Assembly: GCA_929200295.1 (NCBI GenBank) | Contig: CAKMZE010000002.1 | Span: 24,870 to 33,520 of the forward strand | Direction of reading: 5' to 3' | Source of the DNA: an uncultured Alphaproteobacteria bacterium | GTDB lineage: Bacteria > Pseudomonadota > Alphaproteobacteria > Rhodobacterales > Rhodobacteraceae | Length of the DNA stretch: 8,651 bases | Shown: in pieces, positions 1 through 7,005 of the stretch | Position numbering within the stretch: position 1 is the stretch's first letter | Layout: the number at the start of each line of letters is the position of its first letter | Translations under genes and position numbers: made by a program | The notes under the pieces: model-generated | Databases searched by the model: none | Told to the model about the DNA's origin: nothing | The model's input: only the letters and a program-made list of their open reading frames with translations

Positions 1-22
1 CGGTAAAAATCGCAGGCCTCTT

Positions 23-2104
23 GTGGCAGATAAGCGCTATAACGCGCCTAAAGCTGCCCCCAAAAAACCAAAACGTAAAAAAGCCGCGCCAAAGCGTAGG
101 GGGCCTATTGCCTGGATTTTTGCAGCTCTGCGCGCTGTTTTGCGAATGATTTGGCGGTTCACATGGCGTCTTAGCCTCGCCATGGCGATTATCATTGGTA
201 TCGGCGTATATTATTTTGCAGCGCAAATGCCCCCGATTGATCAGATGATCGACGGGCGCGCACGCGGCTCTGTGACATTGGCCGATCACAACGGCACGGT
301 CTTTGCCTGGCGCGGCGACCAATTCGGCGGCATGGTCACAACTGACACAGTGAGCCAGCATATTGTGAATGCCGTTGTCGCGTCCGAGGATAAACGCTTT
401 TACCGTCATTTTGGCATTTCACCGCGCGGCATTGCCTCGGCGATCCGGATTAATTTGCGTGCAGGGCGCGGGCCACTCTCAGGCAATGGCGGGTCAACGA
501 TTACCCAACAGGTGGCCAAGCTTTTATGCCTCGGCGTGCCTTTCGACCCCGCGAAATGGGAAAGCGAGCGCGCATACGAAGACGACTGCCGCCGCACCAC
601 GCTATGGCGCAAAGTCAAAGAGGCCGTCTATGCAATGGGCCTAGAGGCCGCCTATACCAAGGATGAAATCCTCACCATTTATCTCAACCGCGCCTATCTG
701 GGCGGTGGGTCACGTGGCTTTGAAGCCGCCGCACAGCGCTATTTTGGCAAACCTGCGGCCGCGGTGACACCGGCTGAAGCTGCAATGCTCTCGGGGCTTT
801 TGCCCGCCCCCTCGAGCTTTGCGCCGACCCGCAATCTGCAAGCCGCCCAAGATCGCGCAGACATTGTGCTGCGCTTGATGGAGGCCCAAGGATTGCTCTC
901 GTCTAGCGCCACGGCCCAAGCCCGCGCAAACCCCGCAAGCCTAAGTGCGGCCGCAGAACGCCGCGCGGGCGGGTATTTTGCCGATTGGGTGATGGCCTCG
1001 GGCCCCGAGTTTTTCACCCGCGACACAACAGAAGACGTGCGCATCCGCACAACCCTTGACCAAGGCATCCAAACCGCAGCCGAAGAAGCGCTCACTTGGA
1101 TATTTGAAAACAAAGTACGTGAAGGCTCAAAAGCCGAAGCCGCAATTGTCGTGATGTCAGCAGATGGCGCGGTGCGCGCCATGGTGGGTGGCCGCGATCC
1201 AACGGTGTCGGGCGCCTTTAACCGGGTGACACAGGCACACAGGCAAACAGGCTCATCCTTTAAGCCGTTTATCTATGCCGCAGCGCTCGAGCTTGATTTC
1301 TCGCCAAATGACATCGTCGAGGATGTTGAGGTCTGCTGGAACACGCCCGGGTCCGGCGAATGGTGCCCGCAGAACTATGACCGCGAATTTAAAGGGCCAG
1401 TGACGCTCACCCAATCGCTCACCGAGAGCCGCAACGTACCTGCCGTGATCTTATCAGAGGATGTCGGACGCGAGATCGTACGCACAGTGGCCAATGGCTT
1501 TGGTGTTCAAAGCGATATGGCCAATGGGCCGGCGCTGGCTTTGGGGGTATCGGAAAGTACGCTGCTGGAAATGACAGGCGCCTATGCGGGTATCCTCAAT
1601 GGTGGGTCCGCTGTCAGCCCATATGGGCTGGTTGAGCTGCGCTTGCTGGGGGATAACACCCCGCTCATGACGCAGCCCGGCGGCATTGGTGAGCGGATCA
1701 TCCGCACCCATGCCGCGCGCGAGCTAACTTGGATGATGACACAAGTCGTGCAGCATGGCACAGGCAGACGCGCGCAAATCGATGGCTGGGATATTGCGGG
1801 CAAATCCGGCACGACCCAAGCCTCACGCGATGCGTGGTTTATTGGCTTTACCGCTGATTATGTGACCGGTGTTTGGATGGGATATGACGACAACAGCCCA
1901 CTCTCTGGTGTGACGGGAGGTGGGCTGCCTGCCGATATCTGGCGCGAAACAATGATCCGCGTGCTCAAAGACCGCAGCCCAGTCCCGCTCCCAATGCAAA
2001 TCCCCCAAGGCGCTGGCGCACAGATCAACACACCCTCAGGCGCCCAAGGCAGCGATAGCATCCGCAGCGTCCTCGAGGGGATATTGGGCGGGACGGGGAA
2101 TTAA
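23..2104 (+). CDS. Class A penicillin-binding protein (PBP1A-type transglycosylase/transpeptidase)
   Basis: This is a bifunctional peptidoglycan synthase that polymerises lipid II into glycan strands and cross-links the peptides on the periplasmic face of the inner membrane. The N-terminus (residues 1-45) is rich in Lys/Arg and cytoplasmic. One membrane anchor lies at about 47-66. The GT51 domain follows, with the catalytic Glu122 in EDKRF and the GGSTITQQ motif at 156-163. The transpeptidase domain has SSFK with nucleophile Ser411, SRN at 469-471 and KSGT at 594-597, so both activities look intact. At 693 residues it is shorter than E. coli PBP1A (about 850) and seems to lack a large inter-domain insert. 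Oddities are Cys169/Cys189 in a GT-domain insert and Cys438/Cys448 in the transpeptidase region. The GTG start has a weak AGG six bases upstream, but the frame stays open to base 2 (reading GKNRRPL), so the true start may lie left of the window. The paralogue (mrcA, mrcB or pbpC) cannot be fixed from sequence alone. Confidence 0.93.
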   Translation: MADKRYNAPKAAPKKPKRKKAAPKRRGPIAWIFAALRAVLRMIWRFTWRLSLAMAIIIGIGVYYFAAQMPPIDQMIDGRARGSVTLADHNGTVFAWRGDQFGGMVTTDTVSQHIVNAVVASEDKRFYRHFGISPRGIASAIRINLRAGRGPLSGNGGSTITQQVAKLLCLGVPFDPAKWESERAYEDDCRRTTLWRKVKEAVYAMGLEAAYTKDEILTIYLNRAYLGGGSRGFEAAAQRYFGKPAAAVTPAEAAMLSGLLPAPSSFAPTRNLQAAQDRADIVLRLMEAQGLLSSSATAQARANPASLSAAAERRAGGYFADWVMASGPEFFTRDTTEDVRIRTTLDQGIQTAAEEALTWIFENKVREGSKAEAAIVVMSADGAVRAMVGGRDPTVSGAFNRVTQAHRQTGSSFKPFIYAAALELDFSPNDIVEDVEVCWNTPGSGEWCPQNYDREFKGPVTLTQSLTESRNVPAVILSEDVGREIVRTVANGFGVQSDMANGPALALGVSESTLLEMTGAYAGILNGGSAVSPYGLVELRLLGDNTPLMTQPGGIGERIIRTHAARELTWMMTQVVQHGTGRRAQIDGWDIAGKSGTTQASRDAWFIGFTADYVTGVWMGYDDNSPLSGVTGGGLPADIWRETMIRVLKDRSPVPLPMQIPQGAGAQINTPSGAQGSDSIRSVLEGILGGTGN

Positions 2105-2179
2105 TTGCCAGCTTGGCTGGGACGGGCCACGGCCTTACAAACCTCTATTTTGAAAAAGCACGTTTAAGCTCGCACCAAA

Positions 2180-2287
2180 ATGGATCTGGTTTTGCTACTT
2201 CGTGAAAATTTCAGTTCCTCAAAAGCAGATTTTGTGCTTAGGCTGTTCGCGTACAGATTGAATGACGTTATCGGAGTGTTACGTTGA
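2180..2287 (+). other. Possible 35-codon leader ORF ending on the next gene's TTG start
   Basis: An ATG at 2180 opens a 35-codon frame that begins MDLVLLLREN and ends at TGA 2285-2287. That stop overlaps the TTG start of the DUF4239-like gene (TTGA at 2284-2287), an arrangement that can support translational coupling. There is no recognisable Shine-Dalgarno sequence ahead of the ATG, and the peptide is not recognised. It is the only plausible content in the gap after the PBP gene. It may be chance. Confidence 0.25.
2273..2276 (+). promoter_or_regulatory. Shine-Dalgarno site for the DUF4239-like gene
   Basis: GGAG lies seven bases before the TTG at 2284. It supports TTG as the real initiation codon; the next in-frame ATG is far inside the first hydrophobic segments and would remove part of the membrane domain. 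Confidence 0.6.
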
Positions 2288-3324
2288 ACAACCAAAATCC
2301 TAATCGTGTTTCTGGCTGGGAAAAATTGAGGCTACCTATCGGTATTGCAGTTGGCTCATGGGTTTTCAGCCAATTTGTTCTCTATAATCTTGGTGTCGGA
2401 CTTATATATCAATTGGCCTACTGTGGTGGTTACGCGTTTGTGTTGATTGGTGGGTCTCGCCGCTTCGGCTTTGTTTTCATCTACCGCGTCATGGTGCCTC
2501 TCGCCTTCGGCTTGTTTATGGTATGGGTCTATCGTGAGGCCTATTCGATTACCATAATGGCTAATTTCCTATCAGCCTCGAGATCTAATTTCCAATACTT
2601 GAACTTGCTGTTTAACATCTTGGCTACGTTATATGCGATATGCATCGCCTTCCTACTTTGGAAAGGATTGGCAGATCACGATATGCTTCGGCAAATGTTG
2701 AGTGATGAAGCAAGCTATATTGAACGTTTGGTTGGTTACCTGTACTATTTCGATCTAAAGAATCCAAAGAAACAGCAATTTGCAAAACAATTATTGGCTC
2801 ATCTCTATCGGTACATAGACAATATTGTCGTGGGTGATGAAATCAAAGTTAATTCAGAAAATTCAACGATCTTACGCGAAACTGTCATATTGGTTTCATC
2901 AATAGAAATCGAAGACCAGAATGATGAAATTGCGCTGGCTGAAACAATGAAAAGCCTTAGTGACTTGTCAATGGCGCGATCAAAGCGGATCAGCCAAATG
3001 GAAATCAAAATGTCCCCCTACCTTTTGATGGCGTTAGGAATAATGTCGTTGGCCGTGATCTATCCCTTTTTCACAGAAGCGCCAAACAGTCTCGATTTTG
3101 TGCGGGAAATGTGCATCCTCGTTTTGGGTACATTGCTTTCATTCTTGCTGGTCACGCTGTTTGATATCAGTCGCCCATTTAATGGCTTTTGGGCGATCAA
3201 GACGGACTCATTTGCACACGTGATGGCATTGATTGAAGAGCAGCAATCATTTTTTGAAAATGGCCAAGGTGGCTCCAGAAACAAAAGTTTAGCATTACAA
3301 AGAAACGAAGAAGTCGCGATCTGA
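2284..3324 (+). CDS. DUF4239-like (bestrophin-like) polytopic membrane protein
   Basis: This is a 346-residue inner-membrane protein of unknown function. Hydrophobic segments lie at about 17-37, 40-57, 62-84 and 104-127, followed by a roughly 115-residue soluble helical region (128-242), two more segments at about 244-262 and 276-293, and a charged tail. The soluble region ends in LSDLSMARSKRISQ (about 225-238), and the last helix is followed by DISRPFNGFW (294-303). From memory, DUF4239 proteins have the same order: an Arg-rich helix before the penultimate membrane segment and a D-x-x-RPF-x-G motif after the last one. The match is therefore a fold and motif inference, and four rather than two N-terminal helices is unusual. 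G+C is about 37-53% in sampled lines, lower than both neighbours, which may mean horizontal acquisition. The gene stands alone, convergent with truA with 20 bases between them. Transport or channel function is not demonstrated. Confidence 0.82.
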   Translation: MNNQNPNRVSGWEKLRLPIGIAVGSWVFSQFVLYNLGVGLIYQLAYCGGYAFVLIGGSRRFGFVFIYRVMVPLAFGLFMVWVYREAYSITIMANFLSASRSNFQYLNLLFNILATLYAICIAFLLWKGLADHDMLRQMLSDEASYIERLVGYLYYFDLKNPKKQQFAKQLLAHLYRYIDNIVVGDEIKVNSENSTILRETVILVSSIEIEDQNDEIALAETMKSLSDLSMARSKRISQMEIKMSPYLLMALGIMSLAVIYPFFTEAPNSLDFVREMCILVLGTLLSFLLVTLFDISRPFNGFWAIKTDSFAHVMALIEEQQSFFENGQGGSRNKSLALQRNEEVAI

Positions 3325-3344
3325 CGAGACGCAATACAACGACC

Positions 3345-4109
3345 CTAAAACGGCCCGTCCGGGTATTCCACGCCCGCAAGGTATAGCCCTTGTGGCGGGC
3401 ACACGGGGCCGCAGGCGGCGCGGTCGCAGGCGGCGAGTGCGTGGCCCACATCATCAGGGTGCCAAGCGCCAGCGCCAACCCGTTCAAGCGTGCCGACAAA
3501 GCTGCGCACCTGATTGTGCAAAAACGACCGTGCCCGCACATGAAAGCGGTATTCGACCCCATTATCACAGGCCACCTCAGTGACATCTAACGCATCAACG
3601 GATTTCACCGGGCTTTTGGCCTGACACATAGTGGACCGGAAGGTTGTAAAATCATGTGTGCCGATCAGATGCTTTGCCCCTTCCTGCATCGCGGACACGT
3701 CAAGCGTATGCTTGATACGCCAGGCTTGCCCATCCCCGAACGTAAGCGGCGCGCGACGTGCGATGATACGGAAAAGATACCGCCGCTCGGTCGCTGAAAA
3801 CCGTGCATGCCAGTCGTCGGGCACCGCTGCGGCCCGAATGATCGCGACAGGCGCAGGCTTTAGATGATAGTTCAGCGCCTCTGACAAGCGAAACGGATCC
3901 CAGCTTTGCGTCAGATCACAATGCGCCACCTGCGCGGTTGCATGCACCCCCGCATCTGTGCGCCCGGCGGCCGCAATCGTGTGCGGCCCCGGTTCAAGCC
4001 GTGCCAAGGCAGCCTCAACCGCGCCCTGCACAGAAGGCTGATCGGCTTGCCGTTGCCAGCCCGCGAAAGGCCGACCGTCGTATTCAATTTGGAGCGCATA
4101 ACGTGGCAT
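3345..4109 (-). CDS. truA: tRNA pseudouridine(38-40) synthase TruA
   Basis: This cytoplasmic enzyme isomerises uridine to pseudouridine at positions 38-40 in the anticodon stem-loop of many tRNAs. The 254-residue protein opens with the family pattern YALQIEYDGRPFAGWQRQ (4-21). GRTDAGVHA at 49-57 carries the catalytic Asp52. A C-terminal HNQVRSFVGTL segment is typical of the family. The length is normal and no key residue is missing. The ATG start is right because it places the conserved N-terminal strand at residue 4, although there is no strong Shine-Dalgarno site before it. In many alphaproteobacteria truA follows def and fmt, but here its upstream neighbour is ycjX on the opposite strand, so it is probably transcribed alone from the gap at 4110-4209. 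Confidence 0.96.
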   Translation of the reverse strand: MPRYALQIEYDGRPFAGWQRQADQPSVQGAVEAALARLEPGPHTIAAAGRTDAGVHATAQVAHCDLTQSWDPFRLSEALNYHLKPAPVAIIRAAAVPDDWHARFSATERRYLFRIIARRAPLTFGDGQAWRIKHTLDVSAMQEGAKHLIGTHDFTTFRSTMCQAKSPVKSVDALDVTEVACDNGVEYRFHVRARSFLHNQVRSFVGTLERVGAGAWHPDDVGHALAACDRAACGPVCPPQGLYLAGVEYPDGPF

Positions 4110-4209
4110 AGGCGCGGCTTAGGGGGGAAGACAGTTAAAATCAATCCCTACACATTGATGCCCCGCGTGCTTATCTATGGGCAAACACAAAGAATAAGGG
4201 CCTGCTCGT
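4110..4209. promoter_or_regulatory. Divergent intergenic region truA / ycjX with a short inverted repeat
   Basis: These 100 bases must hold the promoters of both flanking genes unless transcription comes from further away. ATCAAT at 4140-4145 and ATTGAT at 4154-4159 form a perfect six-base inverted repeat with an eight-base spacer, a shape compatible with an operator. AAGGG at 4196-4200 is a plausible ribosome binding site nine bases before the ycjX TTG. I could not identify a convincing -35/-10 pair on either strand. Confidence 0.4.
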
Positions 4210-5622
4210 TTGGGGATTTTAGACGTCACAGATCACATCTCACGCGGGGTTGGCGCGGTCACAGAGACGCTGACCGCGCCTTTTGCTGATCCAACCATCA
4301 GGCTTGGTGTGACCGGGTTAAGCCGTGCGGGCAAGACCGTTTTCATCACATCGCTTGTTGCCAATCTGATGGACCGTGGCCGCATGCCGCAGCTCACTGC
4401 GGCGGTGAATGGTGCGATCCAAGCTGCATATTTGCAGCCGCAACCCGATGATACCTTACCGCGGTTTGACTATGAAACGCATCTGCGCAATCTCACCGGG
4501 CAAGAGCCTGCATGGCCAGATGGTACGCGCCATATCAGCGAGCTGCGCCTCTCCTTTAAGATCCAGCCACCTGGCCGGCTCAGCGGGTTTCAAAGCCCGC
4601 GCACGCTGCATCTTGATATCGTGGATTACCCCGGCGAGTGGCTGCTTGATCTTGCGCTTTTGGATCAAGATTATGCCACATGGTCTCAAACAGCCCTAAG
4701 CCGGGTGCAAAACCGCCCTGCTGCCGCAGATTTTCTTGCCCAACTCGAAACCGTGGATGCAAACGCAAAACTGGATGAGGTTGCGGCACAAGCGCTCGCC
4801 AAATCTTATACTGCGCATCTCATTGCAGCACGTGAGGCTGGGTATTCTGATTGCTCACCGGGGCGGTTTATTTTGCCGGGCGATTTAGCAGGCTCGCCCG
4901 TTTTGACCTTTGCACCGCTTCCTGAGGGACACTATGCGCGCGGCTCATTAGGGCGTGAATTTGCACGCCGTTATGAGAGCTATAAACGCAATGTTGTCCG
5001 CCCGTTTTTCCGCGATCACTTTTCAAAAATTGATCGGCAAGTGATCTTGATCGATGTGCTTGGCGCGATCCATGCAGGGCCACCTGCGCTGGCTGATTTG
5101 CGGCAAGCCATGTCTGGCATATTAAACGCCTTTCGCCCTGGGCGAAATAAATTTCTCAACCGGATCTTCCAAGGTCGCCGCGTGGAAAAGATCCTTTTTG
5201 CGGCGACAAAGGCTGATCATTTGCATCACACACAACACCCGCAATTGACCGCGATCACGCAGAACTTGCTGCGCGAGGCAAAAGATCGCGCCGATTTTGC
5301 GGGCGCTAAAACCGCCGCCGTCTCACTAGCCGCGCTGCGCACAACGGTTGAAGACACCGTGACGCAAAACGGGGAAGAACTGCGTGTGGTTAAGGGCCGT
5401 TTACTGGTCACGAACACCATGGCCGCCTTTCACCCCGGCCAATTGCCCCAAGACCCAAGCGAGCTACTTACTCTTGCCGAAGGCGGTGCAAAAACATGGG
5501 ACGGGCCGGGCTACGAGGTGATGCGCTTTGCCCCCGCACCGCAAACCCTGCGCCCCGATGAGGGCCCGCCGCATATCAGGCTTGATAAAGCGGCTGAGTT
5601 TCTATTGGGCGACAAATTATGA
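4210..5622 (+). CDS. ycjX: YcjX family P-loop GTPase-like protein (DUF463)
   Basis: This is a 470-residue cytoplasmic nucleotide-binding protein of the YcjX/DUF463 family. Family members are linked to envelope stress in gammaproteobacteria, where ycjX-ycjF lie in the psp region; the biochemical role is poorly defined. Visible motifs are the Walker A GLSRAGKT at 36-43, a DIVDYPGEW Walker B/G3-like segment at 136-144, and FAATKAD around 330-336, whose TKAD (333-336) resembles a G4 guanine-specificity motif. The TTG start puts MGILDVTDHI before the P-loop; to my recollection alphaproteobacterial homologues also have an N-terminus of about 30 residues there, and AAGGG lies nine bases upstream. 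The final TGA overlaps an ATG (ATGA at 5619-5622). ycjF follows after 46 bases on the same strand, so the two are probably co-transcribed. No psp genes are visible in the window. Confidence 0.92.
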   Translation: MGILDVTDHISRGVGAVTETLTAPFADPTIRLGVTGLSRAGKTVFITSLVANLMDRGRMPQLTAAVNGAIQAAYLQPQPDDTLPRFDYETHLRNLTGQEPAWPDGTRHISELRLSFKIQPPGRLSGFQSPRTLHLDIVDYPGEWLLDLALLDQDYATWSQTALSRVQNRPAAADFLAQLETVDANAKLDEVAAQALAKSYTAHLIAAREAGYSDCSPGRFILPGDLAGSPVLTFAPLPEGHYARGSLGREFARRYESYKRNVVRPFFRDHFSKIDRQVILIDVLGAIHAGPPALADLRQAMSGILNAFRPGRNKFLNRIFQGRRVEKILFAATKADHLHHTQHPQLTAITQNLLREAKDRADFAGAKTAAVSLAALRTTVEDTVTQNGEELRVVKGRLLVTNTMAAFHPGQLPQDPSELLTLAEGGAKTWDGPGYEVMRFAPAPQTLRPDEGPPHIRLDKAAEFLLGDKL

Positions 5623-5672
5623 CCCAGAACGCGGCACCAATACACATGATACGGCAAAGGACATTACAGTGA
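5619..5672 (+). other. 17-codon ORF bridging ycjX and ycjF
   Basis: An ATG overlapping the ycjX stop (ATGA) opens a 17-codon frame starting MTQNAAPIHM. Its TGA at 5670-5672 overlaps the GTG start of ycjF (GTGA). Ribosomes ending ycjX could in principle reinitiate here and be delivered to ycjF. There is no good ribosome binding site of its own, and the peptide is not recognised, so this may be coincidence. Confidence 0.2.
5656..5660 (+). promoter_or_regulatory. Shine-Dalgarno site selecting the GTG start of ycjF
   Basis: AAAGG lies eight bases before GTG 5669. It decides the start of ycjF: the reading frame is open much further upstream, but that part overlaps ycjX and encodes an Arg- and Pro-rich sequence typical of an out-of-frame shadow. 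Confidence 0.65.
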
Positions 5673-6655
5673 CAAAAGGCCCGGTACTGATTGATTTGGA
5701 CGCGCAAGAAAGCACGGCTGACCCAGCCATGGCAGCCCCTATCCAAGATGCTGATGCACCCCAAATAGCGGCCTTACAAAAGGCCGCACAGCTTGCCGCA
5801 GGCAAGCCATCGCGCCTTGGGCGTTGGTTTTGGTCATTGGCGTTTTTCCTCGCGAGTTTTGTCGTGTCATTGGCCACATGGGATTATATCACCGCTTTAT
5901 TAGCGCGCGCGCCATTATTGGGATGGATCGCAACGGGCCTCACTGGGCTTTTGTGTTTCACATTGGCGATCATTGTCTTGCGCGAATGCGTGGCCTTTGC
6001 CCGACTGCGCCGCTTGGACCGGCTGCAAAATGCAGCACAAACAGCCCTGAAAAATCATGATCTCAACGGCGCGCGCACTGTCACCCGCCAGCTGACACGG
6101 CTTTATGCTGGGCGGGAAGAAACCAAATGGGGCAGTGCCGCACTTGCTGAAAAAATGCCCGAGCTCTTGGATGCAGAGGCGCTATTTGCAGCAGCTGAAA
6201 CCAAGCTTCTTGCGCCGCTTGATGCGGCCGCAACGCGCGAGGTTGAAAGCGCGGCAAGACAGGTCGCAACGGTCACAGCGCTTGTCCCAATCGCCCTTGC
6301 CGATCTATTCACAGCGCTTGCCGCGAATATGCGGATGATCAGACGCATTGCCGAGATTTACGGCGGGCGTTCTGGCACCTTTGGCAGCTGGCGCTTAACG
6401 CGCGCTGTTTTGGCGCATTTGGTCGCTACAGGTGCTGTTGCGGTTGGTGACGATCTGATCGGCTCTGTCGCCGGGGGCGGTGTGCTTGCAAAGGTCTCGC
6501 GCCGTTTTGGTGAGGGGATCATCAATGGCGCGCTCACAGCGCGGGTGGGTGTCGCTGCGATTGAGGTGTGTCGCCCGCTGCCCTTTCATATGGCAAAGCG
6601 GCCGTCTGTCACGCAGCTTGTGCGGCGGGCGTTAACAGGGGTTTTCGCGGGATAA
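5669..6655 (+). CDS. ycjF: YcjF family membrane protein (DUF697, TIGR01620-like)
   Basis: This is a 328-residue inner-membrane protein that usually accompanies YcjX; its function is unknown. It begins MTKGPVLIDLD, and a VLIDLD-type opening is, from memory, common in alphaproteobacterial YcjF proteins, which supports the GTG start. An acidic, Ala-rich linker (11-45) leads to two membrane helices at about 53-72 and 84-105, then a helical soluble region (110-200). The DUF697 core follows at about 201-310, with ALADLFTALAANMRMIRRIAEIYGG and hydrophobic stretches near 201-220 and 247-275. The length fits the family (about 330-350). It sits directly behind ycjX, is probably made from the same transcript, and ends six bases before the convergent small secreted gene. 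An earlier in-frame start at 5528 is rejected because it would lie within ycjX. Confidence 0.9.
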   Translation: MTKGPVLIDLDAQESTADPAMAAPIQDADAPQIAALQKAAQLAAGKPSRLGRWFWSLAFFLASFVVSLATWDYITALLARAPLLGWIATGLTGLLCFTLAIIVLRECVAFARLRRLDRLQNAAQTALKNHDLNGARTVTRQLTRLYAGREETKWGSAALAEKMPELLDAEALFAAAETKLLAPLDAAATREVESAARQVATVTALVPIALADLFTALAANMRMIRRIAEIYGGRSGTFGSWRLTRAVLAHLVATGAVAVGDDLIGSVAGGGVLAKVSRRFGEGIINGALTARVGVAAIEVCRPLPFHMAKRPSVTQLVRRALTGVFAG

Positions 6656-6661
6656 CACGCG

Positions 6662-7003
6662 CTATTTCTCGCAGCGGTCATAGGAAAAGGCATAGCCATC
6701 CCATAGCATAATCAGCCCGTCATCTTCTGCGGCATGCATAAACATCGCGCGCTCTGACCACAGCTGATCCTCGCCCGAGCACTGCATAGTATAAAGCGTT
6801 GCATCCATATCGATCACATCAACCGGACGCGTCATGCGACATGACATTTCCACCCCGTGAAAGATACCGTCTTCGATCTTAAGAGACCCGCCATCAACGC
6901 CAAGGATACCGCAATCAGAATTGGCTGTTTGTTTGTAAATACCGTCATACGGCGTCGCAAAGGCAGCCATTGGCAGCATGAACAACAGAGCTATCAAACG
7001 CAT
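6662..7003 (-). CDS. Small secreted four-cysteine protein of unknown function
   Basis: This 113-residue protein is not recognised. Residues 1-16 (MRLIALLFMLPMAAFA) look like a Sec signal peptide with likely cleavage after AFA, giving a mature periplasmic or secreted protein of about 97 residues. The mature part starts TPYDGIYKQT, a small beta-rich opening with a G-x-Y/W pattern, and holds four Cys (31, 55, 75, 111) that could form two disulfides. It is acidic, with several aromatic residues near the end (WDGYAFSYDRC). It is third in the mlaA-mlaC operon: mlaC ends two bases before its ATG, and AAAGGA inside the last codons of mlaC serves as its ribosome binding site. This tight linkage suggests co-expression with the lipid transport genes, but a role in that pathway is only inference. 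Confidence 0.8.
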   Translation of the reverse strand: MRLIALLFMLPMAAFATPYDGIYKQTANSDCGILGVDGGSLKIEDGIFHGVEMSCRMTRPVDVIDMDATLYTMQCSGEDQLWSERAMFMHAAEDDGLIMLWDGYAFSYDRCEK

Positions 7004-7005
7004 GA

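Noticed and set aside
739..1182. 147-codon open frame on the minus strand inside the PBP gene
   Set aside because: It is antisense to a gene with intact catalytic motifs, and its Ala/Ser/Arg-rich sequence is typical of a mirrored frame in G+C-rich DNA.
2108..2120. Hairpin CCAGC-TTG-GCTGG after the PBP stop as a terminator
   Set aside because: The stem is only five base pairs and no T-run follows it, so an intrinsic terminator is not supported.
3906..4289. 127-codon open frame on + crossing the start of truA and the start of ycjX
   Set aside because: It is antisense to truA, crosses two well-supported gene starts, and has an Arg/His/Pro/Cys-rich sequence without recognisable domains.
5528..5668. 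Upstream extension of the ycjF frame to 5528
   Set aside because: It lies inside ycjX in another frame, reads as an Arg/Pro-rich shadow, and has no good ribosome binding site; GTG 5669 has AAAGG at correct spacing and a family-like N-terminus.
6656..6661. Bidirectional terminator between ycjF and the convergent small gene
   Set aside because: Only six bases separate the stops, and the surrounding sequence shows no strong stem with flanking A and T runs.
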